Both the position numbers and the translations under genes were made by a program. 64,000 nt of DNA from an uncultured Oscillospiraceae bacterium (GTDB lineage: Bacteria > Bacillota > Clostridia > Oscillospirales > Oscillospiraceae), in contig CAKTNP010000006.1 in the NCBI GenBank assembly GCA_934589155.1, forward strand, positions 1 to 64,000, given 5' to 3'. Position 1 is the stretch's first letter, and every line of letters begins with the position of its first letter. Shown here in pieces: positions 33,309-40,747 of the stretch. The notes below the pieces were generated by a model. The model made no database searches, was not told the origin of the DNA, and saw nothing but the letters and a program-made list of their open reading frames with translations.

Positions 33309-35692
33309 TCCGTTTCTCCCTTCACAGAGGTTTTTTTCGTTCCGGTCGACGCTTTTTTCGCAGTTTCGACCGACTTTTTCGGGGAAACTCCGGCAGTTTT
33401 CTTCTTGGCGGGAGCCTTTTTTGCCTTAGAAACGGCTCCGGTTGCCTTCTTTTTGGTGCCGGAGGTGCTTTTGGTTGCCTTCTTAACCGGGACCTTCTCC
33501 GCCTTTTCCTTGGGCACGGGAGGCTCGGAGGCAGGCTCGCCGGCAGGGACCTCCCCGGTCTTTTCCTCGGCGGTCTTCTTCCGGTAATACCCCCGCTGAT
33601 CCTCTGGCAGGAACTGGGAGCAGTTCTCATTGATGCAGAAGGGCTTCATCCGTCCCTTGCCGGAGCGCTTGAACATGGTCTGTCCGCAAACCGGGCAGTC
33701 CTGGTCCGTGGGCACGTCCCAGGTCATAAAGCCGCAGTCCTGGCCCCGCTCACAGGCGTAATAGGCAAAGCCCCGCTTGGACTTGCGCTTGAGCAGACCG
33801 CTGCCGCACTTGGGGCACCGGCCGGGCATCCGCTCCACCAGAGGCTTGGTATTGGTACACTCGGGCCAGCCGGGGCAGGCCAGAAAGCGGCCGAAGCGGC
33901 CGGCCTTGATGACCATGCGGCGGCCGCAGACCTCGCAGATCTCGTCGGTCTCCTCGTCGGGGACCTTGATCCGGACCCCCTCCAGGGCTTGCTCCGCGTC
34001 CAGAAGCTCCTGATGGAAGCCCTTATAAAAGTCCTGCAGAAGGGCCTTCCAATTCTGCTTGCCCTCCTCCACCTCGTCCAGCTTTCGCTCCATGTTGGCG
34101 GTGAATTCCACGTCGATGACGTCCCGGAACCGCTCCTCCATGAGCTGCGTTACCGTTTCACCCAGGGGCGTGGGACAAAGGCGCTTGTCCTTCTTCACCA
34201 CGTAGTCCCGGTCCTCAATCGTGGAAATGGTGGAGGCATAGGTGGAAGGACGGCCCACGCCCTTTTCCTCCATAGCCTTGACCAGGGTGGCCTCGGTATA
34301 GCGAGCGGGAGGCTGGGTAAAGTGCTGATCCTTTTCAAACTGTCGGGGCAGTACCGTCTCCCCCTCGGAAAGATCCGGCAGAGGGGAATCCAGCTCCTCC
34401 TTCTCGTCGTCCTTTCCCTCTTCATACACGGCAATAAAGCCGGGGAATTTCATGCTCTGGTGGGAGGCCTTAAAGACATGGTCCCCGCAAACGGTATCAA
34501 TGGAAATGGTATCATACAGGGCGTTTGCCATCTGGCTGGCCAAAAAGCGGCTCCAGATCAGCTTATACAGCCGATACTGGTCCCGGTTCAGGCTGCCGGA
34601 AATGGACTCCGGGTCCAACTCCACATGGGTGGGGCGGATGGCCTCATGGGCGTCCTGGGCGTTGCCCTTGGTCTTAAACCGGTGAAAGCTGCCGTAATAA
34701 TACTGCTCCCCGTAGCGGGACCGGATAAAGTCCCGGGCGGCGGCCATGGCCTCCTCCGACAGGCGCAGGGAGTCGGTACGCATATAGGTAATGAGACCCA
34801 CGGTACCGGTGCCTTCCACATCCACGCCCTCATAGAGCTGCTGGGCCAGGGCCATGGTGCGCTTGGGGGTCATGTTCAGCTTCCGGGAGGCCTCCTGCTG
34901 TAAGGTGGAGGTGGTAAAGGGAGGGGCGGCGGAGCGGCGCTTTTCCGTGCGCTTGATGCCCTTGACCAAAAAGGGCTTGTTCTCCACGTCCCGAAGGATC
35001 TCGTCCACCTCCGCCTCGGTGTTCAGTTCCCGTTTCTTATCCTCCCCGTGGTAATGGGCCACGAAGGATCCCGGCTTGCCCTGGCGGTCCAGGGTCACGT
35101 CCAGGGACCAGTATTCCTTGGGCTGGAAGGCCCGGATCTCATTTTCCCGGTCCACCACCAGGCGGGTGGCCACGGACTGGACGCGGCCGGCGGACAGGCC
35201 CCGGCGGACCTTCTTCCAAAGCAGGGGGCTCAGCTGATAGCCCACGATCCGGTCCAGGATCCGGCGGGCCTGCTGGGCATCCACCAGATCGTAATCAATA
35301 GCCCGGGGGTGGGCAATGGCCTCCTTTACCACCTTTTGGGTGATCTCGTTGAAGGTCACCCGGTGAGTGGCCTCCTCCGACAGACCCAGAAGCTCCTTCA
35401 GATGCCAAGAAATAGCCTCTCCCTCCCGGTCAGGGTCCGTTGCGAGATAGACGGTGTCCGCCCGCTTGGCAGCCTTGCGCAGGTCGGAGATGATCTCCTC
35501 TTTCCCTGCCAGGGGCTGGTAGTGGGGCTCGAAGGTGCCCTCCAGATCCACGCCCATGGTGCTCTTGGGCAGATCCCGGAGGTGGCCCATGCTGGCCTTT
35601 ACCTCATACTCCGGCCCCAGGTAGCGGCCGATAGTCTTGGCCTTCGAGGGCGACTCCACGATCACAAGATTGGGCGTTTGTTCTTTTGCCAT
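33305..35692 (-). CDS. topA: DNA topoisomerase I
   Basis: A 795-residue type IA enzyme that relaxes negative supercoils. Toprim domain at the start (LVIVESPSKAKTIGRYLG; DPDREGEAISWHL), active-site Tyr in LITYMRTDSLRLS, then three C4 zinc modules (CEVCG..CPGWPEC; CPKCG..CERGQDC; CPVCG..CINENC). The last 75 residues are a Lys/Ala/Ser/Thr-rich low-complexity tail that resembles histone H1-like tails and probably binds DNA. It is 24 bases after dprA. Confidence 0.97.
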   Translation of the reverse strand: MAKEQTPNLVIVESPSKAKTIGRYLGPEYEVKASMGHLRDLPKSTMGVDLEGTFEPHYQPLAGKEEIISDLRKAAKRADTVYLATDPDREGEAISWHLKELLGLSEEATHRVTFNEITQKVVKEAIAHPRAIDYDLVDAQQARRILDRIVGYQLSPLLWKKVRRGLSAGRVQSVATRLVVDRENEIRAFQPKEYWSLDVTLDRQGKPGSFVAHYHGEDKKRELNTEAEVDEILRDVENKPFLVKGIKRTEKRRSAAPPFTTSTLQQEASRKLNMTPKRTMALAQQLYEGVDVEGTGTVGLITYMRTDSLRLSEEAMAAARDFIRSRYGEQYYYGSFHRFKTKGNAQDAHEAIRPTHVELDPESISGSLNRDQYRLYKLIWSRFLASQMANALYDTISIDTVCGDHVFKASHQSMKFPGFIAVYEEGKDDEKEELDSPLPDLSEGETVLPRQFEKDQHFTQPPARYTEATLVKAMEEKGVGRPSTYASTISTIEDRDYVVKKDKRLCPTPLGETVTQLMEERFRDVIDVEFTANMERKLDEVEEGKQNWKALLQDFYKGFHQELLDAEQALEGVRIKVPDEETDEICEVCGRRMVIKAGRFGRFLACPGWPECTNTKPLVERMPGRCPKCGSGLLKRKSKRGFAYYACERGQDCGFMTWDVPTDQDCPVCGQTMFKRSGKGRMKPFCINENCSQFLPEDQRGYYRKKTAEEKTGEVPAGEPASEPPVPKEKAEKVPVKKATKSTSGTKKKATGAVSKAKKAPAKKKTAGVSPKKSVETAKKASTGTKKTSVKGETE

Positions 35693-35716
35693 GGGTATCC
35701 TCCCATTTTTTTCAGA

Positions 35717-36964
35717 TTAAGGTTTGCCGGAAAGCTCATAGATCTTTCCGGGCTTTTGCAGGACCCGGCCCTTGACCTCCAACAGGGTCAGGGACGCCAG
35801 GGCCCGGGGCGCCGGCAGCTCAGACCGGACGATGATCTCATCCACATGCAGAGGCCCCTGCAGAAGGGGCCGAAGCAGGGCCTTTTCATCCTCCGTCAGG
35901 CTCCCGTCGGTTTCTATTTGGTCACTATAAGCCTTGACCGACTCCTTGTCAATGGAAACTTTGGATTTTTTCTTTGGAAGAATCCGGGGCTCCGCCACCA
36001 GATTTCCGGAAGTTTTGGCATTTTCCCGCAACTCTCCCGGAGCCAGATCCATGGTTTCGCCGCCCCGGAAGCGCCGGATCCGGGCCGGAAACCGAGAGGC
36101 ATATTCCGACATGATCTCCCAGCCGCTGGACACGGCAATAGCGCCCTCCCGCAGAAGGCGGTTGGATCCCATGCAGGAGGTCACATCGATGTTGCCGGGG
36201 ACGGTGAACACGTCCCGCCCCTGGTCCAGAGCGTACTGGGCCGTTATGAGGGCGCCGCTTTTCTCCGGCGCCTCCACCACCAATACGCCGCAGGAAAGGC
36301 CGCTGATGATCCGGTTCCGCCGGGGAAAATGGAAACCCTGGGGCGGAGTGCCCGGTGGGTACTCCGTCAGAATGCAGCCCCGGGCCGCCACGTCGGCATA
36401 GAGATTTTCGTTCCAGGGCGGGTACACAATGTCGGCTCCGCAGCCCAAAACGCCTACGGCAGGCTTGCCCTGAGTCAGGGCTCCGGTCATGGCCATGGAA
36501 TCAATGCCCGCCGCCAGACCGGAGATCACCAGGCCGCCGCACTGGGCGATCTGGTAGCCCATGCGCTTGGCGGTGATGAGGCCATAGGGTGAGGCCCGGC
36601 GGGTACCCACCACGGCAATGGCGGCCTCGCTGTCGAAATCCGGCAGGACGCCCCGGTAGTACAGCAGCAAAGGCGGATCGCCAATAACATGAAGGCGGCC
36701 GGGGTAGGCTCCGTCCCGGTAGGTCAGAATGTGAATGCCCTTGTCATAGCAGGTCCGGAGAATCTGCTCCGAAGGGCTCAGGTTCTTGTCCAAAAGCCCC
36801 GGCAGGGCCTCTCGGGATAAGTCAGGCACCCGGCGCAGCTCCTGCTCCCCCGCCAGATAAATGCCCTCCGGATCTCCGAATTGGGCAAGCAGGGCCGTGG
36901 CCCCGGCGTGATTCAACCGGGGGCACTGGGACAGCCAGATCCAATGGAGCAGCACGAAAAGCAC
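35717..36964 (-). CDS. dprA: DNA processing protein DprA (Smf)
   Basis: A 415-residue single-stranded DNA-binding protein that loads RecA in natural transformation. The Rossmann-like core shows AVVGTRRASPYG, SGLAAGIDSMA, GCGADIVYPPWN, EYPPGTPP, FPRRNRIISGLS and GALITAQYALDQGRDVF. A C-terminal winged-helix (LHVDEIIVRSELPAPRALASLTLLEVKG) follows a variable linker. Com genes are not in this window, so competence cannot be judged. Confidence 0.95.
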   Translation of the reverse strand: MLFVLLHWIWLSQCPRLNHAGATALLAQFGDPEGIYLAGEQELRRVPDLSREALPGLLDKNLSPSEQILRTCYDKGIHILTYRDGAYPGRLHVIGDPPLLLYYRGVLPDFDSEAAIAVVGTRRASPYGLITAKRMGYQIAQCGGLVISGLAAGIDSMAMTGALTQGKPAVGVLGCGADIVYPPWNENLYADVAARGCILTEYPPGTPPQGFHFPRRNRIISGLSCGVLVVEAPEKSGALITAQYALDQGRDVFTVPGNIDVTSCMGSNRLLREGAIAVSSGWEIMSEYASRFPARIRRFRGGETMDLAPGELRENAKTSGNLVAEPRILPKKKSKVSIDKESVKAYSDQIETDGSLTEDEKALLRPLLQGPLHVDEIIVRSELPAPRALASLTLLEVKGRVLQKPGKIYELSGKP

Positions 36965-36988
36965 CTCTTTCTCTCAAAAATCTCTTGT

Positions 36989-37744
36989 TTACCGGCCCTG
37001 GCGAATCTGCCAAAAAACAATGGTGGCGGCCACGGCGGCGTTCAACGACTCGCACTTAGGGTTCATGGGAATGATAAGCTCCCGGTCGCAGCGGTCCAGC
37101 AGCTCCCGGCGGACCCCCTGGCCCTCGCTGCCGATGACCACGGCGCACCGGGTCAGGTCCGCGGTGCGGATGTCCTCCGCCCGGGGCGAAAGGGCCGTCA
37201 CGGCCAAGGGGACGCCTGCCGCTTTTAACCGGTCGGGCAGGTCCTGCCAGGGCAGTCTAGGAGGCCTGGACCGAAACAGGGCTCCCATGGAGGCCCGAAC
37301 GGTCTTCCAATTATACAGGTCCGCGCAGCCGTCGGTGAGGGCCACGGGGACCTCCAGGGCATCGGCGGTGCGGAGAATGGTCCCCAGATTGCCGGGATCC
37401 TGGATACCGTCCAGGATCACCATGCCGCCCCGGGGCGAAAAGGCCGGTTCCTCCGGAATTTTACACAGGAACAGAGCCCCTTGGGGTGCGCGCATGGGGG
37501 AAATATCCTCCATCACGTCCGGCGGGACCTCCACCAGGCGCACATGGTCCGGCAGATCCGGCGCCGCCGTACCCTGGGTTAAAATCACGGTATGGAGCCC
37601 CGGAAACCAGCGGACGGCCTCCTCCAAGAGTTTCGTGCCGTCGGCGGCGAAGAGGCCGGACTCCTCCCGGGCCTTCCGGGAGGACAGGAGTTTCCGCACC
37701 TGCTGGAGCAGGGGGTTCTTCCGACTGGTGATCCGCTCCGTCAC
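36989..37744 (-). CDS. TrmH/SpoU family RNA methyltransferase
   Basis: A 251-residue 2'-O-methyltransferase with an N-terminal substrate-binding domain (ITSRKNPLLQQVRKLLSSRKAREESGLF, split here only by family variation) and a C-terminal SPOUT knot: ILDGIQDPGNLGTILRTADA, VVIGSEGQGV and IPMNPKCESLNAAVAATI. It looks like the YsgA/RlmB-type group acting on 23S rRNA; the exact nucleotide is unknown. The start is shared with the ktrA stop (four-base overlap). Confidence 0.92.
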   Translation of the reverse strand: MTERITSRKNPLLQQVRKLLSSRKAREESGLFAADGTKLLEEAVRWFPGLHTVILTQGTAAPDLPDHVRLVEVPPDVMEDISPMRAPQGALFLCKIPEEPAFSPRGGMVILDGIQDPGNLGTILRTADALEVPVALTDGCADLYNWKTVRASMGALFRSRPPRLPWQDLPDRLKAAGVPLAVTALSPRAEDIRTADLTRCAVVIGSEGQGVRRELLDRCDRELIIPMNPKCESLNAAVAATIVFWQIRQGR

Positions 37745-38394
37745 AGCTTCTGCACCAGGTCCAGGGCCTCATACTTGCCCAGGGCCACTAGAGTATCCCT
37801 GGGGGCGATGGTGAAATTGGGACCGGGGGCCACCTGAATGTTGCCATCCCGGCGGATGGCGATGATGTTCACACCGGATTTGGCACGGATATTCAGTTCC
37901 TTCAGGGTCTTGCCATGCCAGGCGGCGGGGGCGGAGAACTCCACGATGCCGAAGTCCTTGGACAGCTCGATGAAGTCCAGAACGTTGGACGAGGACAGGC
38001 TCTGGGCCAGCTTCCGGGCGATCTCCTGCTCCGGGATCACCACCCGGTCGGCGCCTACCTTCTCCAGAACCTTCTGGTGGGCGGCATCGTGAGCCTTGCA
38101 GATGATTTTTGGCATGCCCAGCTCCTTAAAATTCAGGGTGGTCAGCACGCTGCCCGCCAGGTCGGAGCCCATGGCCACAATGGCGCAGTCATAATTCCGG
38201 ACGCCCAGGGCCCGGAGGACCTCCTGGTCCTGGGAATCCCCCACCACGGCGTGAGTCACGTAGTCCGCAACGGGCTGAATGGCCTCCGGGTTTTTGTCAA
38301 TGGCCAGGACCTGGCAGCCCAGCTCCGCCAGCCGCAGAGCCACAGCGGAGCCAAACCGACCGAGACCGGCTACAACATAGGTTTTCAATATCAT
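37741..38394 (-). CDS. ktrA: Potassium uptake regulatory subunit KtrA/TrkA
   Basis: A 217-residue cytoplasmic gating subunit. The RCK-N domain has the nucleotide motif GLGRFGSAVA and the acidic end of strand 2 (AIDKN); the RCK-C domain spans about 140-217 (ELNIRAKSGVNIIAIRRDG). Ligands in relatives are ATP/ADP or NAD(H) and c-di-AMP. It lies 18 bases after ktrB, its membrane partner. Confidence 0.94.
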   Translation of the reverse strand: MILKTYVVAGLGRFGSAVALRLAELGCQVLAIDKNPEAIQPVADYVTHAVVGDSQDQEVLRALGVRNYDCAIVAMGSDLAGSVLTTLNFKELGMPKIICKAHDAAHQKVLEKVGADRVVIPEQEIARKLAQSLSSSNVLDFIELSKDFGIVEFSAPAAWHGKTLKELNIRAKSGVNIIAIRRDGNIQVAPGPNFTIAPRDTLVALGKYEALDLVQKL

Positions 38395-38412
38395 TTCCTC
38401 CTATTGCCGCCC

Positions 38413-39789
38413 TTATCCAATGAGCAGCTTGGTTTTGGCATAGGTGAAGCGGTCCTCCGCCCGGTCCCGGGACAGGAAGGCCAAACTCAGAGTCAGAAGG
38501 CCGATGCGACCGAAAAACATGTAGAGAATCAAAAGGATCTTACACAAGGCGGGCAGGGTCGGGGTCACCCCGGCGGACAGGCCCACGGTGGCCACGGCAG
38601 AGGCAGTCTCATATATGGCGTTCAGAAAGGGCACCCCATAGGCCGACAGCACCAGGCCGCCCAGGAAACATAGTCCTATCATGACCCCGGCCAGGGTCAG
38701 AGCGTCCATGACCTGCTGGTCGGAGACGGTGCGCTTGAACACGGTGACGTGGCTCTTACCCCGAAGGCGGGAGGCCAGGGCCAGGACCAGGACGCCGGCC
38801 GTCACGGTCTTGAGGCCGCCGGCAGTGGAGCCGCTGGAACCGCCCACCAGCATAATAAGGACACCGACACCTCGACTGGCCTCCGTAAGGCTGCCCTGGT
38901 CCACTCCGGCAAAGCCGGCGGTCCGCATGGTCACGGACTGGAACAGGCCGCCGAGGAGCTTTTCCGGCACGGTCATTTGGCCAAGTGTGGCGGGATTGTT
39001 CCACTCCAGCAGGCAAAACAGCAACCACCCTGCCAGGATCAAACCGCCGGTGATCAAGAGAACCAGCTTGGTATATACGGAGAATTTGGAGAAGCGACGC
39101 TTTTCCAGAATCTCCTCCCAGACGAAGAAGCCCAGGCCGCCCAGGACGATCAGGGCGGACAGAGTCAGAAGAACCACCGGGTCCCCGGACCACATGGCCA
39201 CGCTGGCTCCGGGGGAAATGGAACCGAACAGGTCAAAGCCCGCGTTGCAGAAGGCAGAGACCGAGTGGAACACTCCCCACTTGAGTCCCGTCCACAAACC
39301 GTAGGAAGGGGCGAAGCGGGCAAAGAGAATCAGAGCTCCCAGCCCCTCGATGAGGAAGGTGCATTTCAGGACCCGCTTTTCCATGCGGACCACACCCTCC
39401 ATGGTGTCCAGGCCCATGGCCTGGGCCAGAAGCAGCCGCTGCTTCATGCCTACCTTTTTGTGAAGCACAAAGAAGAAGATGGAGGTCAGGGACAAGAAGC
39501 TCAGGCCGCCGATCTGGATCAGGATCAGGATCACAGCCTGGCCGAAGCCGGACCACTGGGTGAAGGTGTCAAAGACCACCAGGCCCGTCACGCAGGTGGC
39601 GGAGGTGGCAGTGAACAGAGCGGGCAGAAAGCCGCAGGACACCCGGCTGCGGGAGGCTAGCGGCAGGGTCAGAAGCAGGGCGCCAATCAGAATAATGGCA
39701 CCGAAGGCCGCAACGGTGATCCGTGCGGCGGAATAGCGGTTCATCCACCGGGTCAGACGCAGGCGAAGTTGATTATACCAGATTGCCAT
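38413..39789 (-). CDS. ktrB: Potassium transporter membrane subunit KtrB/TrkH
   Basis: A 458-residue K+ translocating subunit with four M1-P-M2 repeats. The four selectivity-filter segments are visible as TSATCVTGL, SAFCNAGFDLF, GSSGSTAGGLKT and SAVATVGLSAG. A basic N-terminus (RLRLTRWMNRYSAARI) faces the cytoplasm. TAGGAG precedes the ATG. It is the first gene of the minus-strand run and has its own promoter. Confidence 0.95.
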   Translation of the reverse strand: MAIWYNQLRLRLTRWMNRYSAARITVAAFGAIILIGALLLTLPLASRSRVSCGFLPALFTATSATCVTGLVVFDTFTQWSGFGQAVILILIQIGGLSFLSLTSIFFFVLHKKVGMKQRLLLAQAMGLDTMEGVVRMEKRVLKCTFLIEGLGALILFARFAPSYGLWTGLKWGVFHSVSAFCNAGFDLFGSISPGASVAMWSGDPVVLLTLSALIVLGGLGFFVWEEILEKRRFSKFSVYTKLVLLITGGLILAGWLLFCLLEWNNPATLGQMTVPEKLLGGLFQSVTMRTAGFAGVDQGSLTEASRGVGVLIMLVGGSSGSTAGGLKTVTAGVLVLALASRLRGKSHVTVFKRTVSDQQVMDALTLAGVMIGLCFLGGLVLSAYGVPFLNAIYETASAVATVGLSAGVTPTLPALCKILLILYMFFGRIGLLTLSLAFLSRDRAEDRFTYAKTKLLIG

Positions 39790-39854
39790 AGTGTACTCCT
39801 ATTAATATATCATTGGGAGCCGGAATGCTCTGGCCCGGATCCCGATACGGAGTC

Positions 39855-39883
39855 ATCATAGCACAAGGAAAAATTTTTATCAA
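39855..39883 (-). promoter_or_regulatory. Promoter of ktrB-ktrA run
   Basis: TTGATA (39878-39883) and TATGAT (39855-39860) on the minus strand, 17-base spacer. The 386-bp gap 39790-40175 holds this promoter and the divergent feo promoter with its palindromes. Confidence 0.75.
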
Positions 39884-40059
39884 GTGTTGGTTCAGAAATA
39901 GGGCCCGCGGCCGGGAGAGCCCTCTCCCCTTTTCCCGGCGTTTGCCCCGGGAAACCCGCAGGAATTGTAGAAAACGCACAGAGAAGCGGGAGAATATGCC
40001 CGCAAGGGACGGCATTCTGCCAAAAGTGAAAATTTGCCGAAAAACTTACAAAAGAGGGC

Positions 40060-40088
40060 TTGACAAAGAGTTAGAAAAGGCTTATTAT
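40060..40088 (+). promoter_or_regulatory. Promoter of feo operon
   Basis: TTGACA (40060-40065) and TATTAT (40083-40088), 17-base spacer. Transcription would start near 40095, inside the first palindrome. Confidence 0.87.
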
Positions 40089-40094
40089 ATGCGC

Positions 40095-40112
40095 GGTTAG
40101 AAAGTGCTAACC
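40095..40112 (+). promoter_or_regulatory. Palindrome 1 at the feo transcription start, probable operator
   Basis: GGTTAG-AAAGTG-CTAACC, a perfect 6-base inverted repeat with a 6-base spacer at the +1 region. Half-site GGTTAG is the same as in DtxR/IdeR operators, but the spacing is wider. It shares the core TTAG-N6-CTAA with two further sites in the cluster. Confidence 0.65.
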
Positions 40113-40129
40113 TTTATAAAATCCGCGCT

Positions 40130-40152
40130 ATTAGTCACCGCTAATGCATTAG
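40130..40152 (+). promoter_or_regulatory. Palindrome 2 in the feoA leader, probable operator
   Basis: ATTAG-TCACCG-CTAAT (40130-40145) followed by GC and another ATTAG (40148-40152), giving three alternating half-sites; CTAATGCATTAG is itself a perfect palindrome. It ends 24 bases before the feoA start. Confidence 0.6.
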
Positions 40153-40175
40153 AGAAATACGGGAGGTGGAGGACT

Positions 40176-40388
40176 ATGATGCCGTTATCACTGGTAAATG
40201 TTGGTGAAGAAAACATCATTCAGCGGATTGGGGGCAGCCCCGAGGTGAAAAAGCACCTGGAAAATCTGGGCTTTGTGGTTGGCGGGAAGGTTTCCGTCAT
40301 CACGGCCCTGAACGGAAACGTGATCGTGAACGTGAAGGAAACACGAGTCGCGATCAGCGAAGAAATGGCCCACAAGATCATGGTGTAA
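40176..40388 (+). CDS. feoA: FeoA domain protein 1
   Basis: A 70-residue SH3-like protein of the ferrous iron uptake system, thought to assist FeoB in the cytoplasm. It has PLSLVNVGEENIIQRIGG, HLENLGFVVGGKVSVI and the final VAISEEMAHKIMV strand. Start at ATG 40176 follows GGAGGTGGAGG; a second ATG directly after it is also possible. The first of two feoA-like genes before feoB; the paralogues differ clearly in sequence. Confidence 0.92.
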   Translation: MMPLSLVNVGEENIIQRIGGSPEVKKHLENLGFVVGGKVSVITALNGNVIVNVKETRVAISEEMAHKIMV

Positions 40389-40435
40389 CTTCGCATTAAC
40401 ATCTATAAAACCACAGGTAAAGGAGGAAACAGGCA

Positions 40436-40657
40436 ATGAAAACTCTCAGAGATGTCAAGGTCGGCGAAACCGTCAAGGTCGTCAAGCTTCACGGCGAGGG
40501 CGCTGTCAAGCGCCGTATCATGGACATGGGTCTGACCAAGGGCGTTTCCGTCTCTGTGCGGAAGGTGGCTCCTCTGGGCGACCCCATCGAGGTCACCGTC
40601 CGGGGCTATGAGCTGTCTCTTCGGAAGGCGGACACGGAAATGATCGAGGTAGAGTAA
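40436..40657 (+). CDS. feoA: FeoA domain protein 2
   Basis: A 73-residue FeoA protein: LRDVKVGETVKVVKLHGEGAVKRRIMDMGLTKG, then VAPLGDPIEVTVRGYELSLRKADTEMIEVE, which is closer to the classical FeoA pattern than the first copy. GGAGG lies 10 bases before the ATG. It is 47 bases after feoA1 and 90 bases before feoB; the latter gap contains palindrome 3. Confidence 0.94.
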   Translation: MKTLRDVKVGETVKVVKLHGEGAVKRRIMDMGLTKGVSVSVRKVAPLGDPIEVTVRGYELSLRKADTEMIEVE

Positions 40658-40692
40658 GATCCGGACTGAATCCGTCCGGATCCTGCGGTGCG

Positions 40693-40711
40693 ATTAGGGA
40701 TCACTAATTAG
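40693..40711 (+). promoter_or_regulatory. Palindrome 3 between feoA2 and feoB, probable operator
   Basis: ATTAG-GGATCA-CTAAT (40693-40708) continued as CTAATTAG (40704-40711), so again three alternating half-sites with a 6-base first spacer. It lies 37 bases before feoB; a promoter with it was not clear. Confidence 0.58.
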
Positions 40712-40747
40712 CAGCCGCTCATCGAAGAAAGTGAGGAATCAGCAAAC

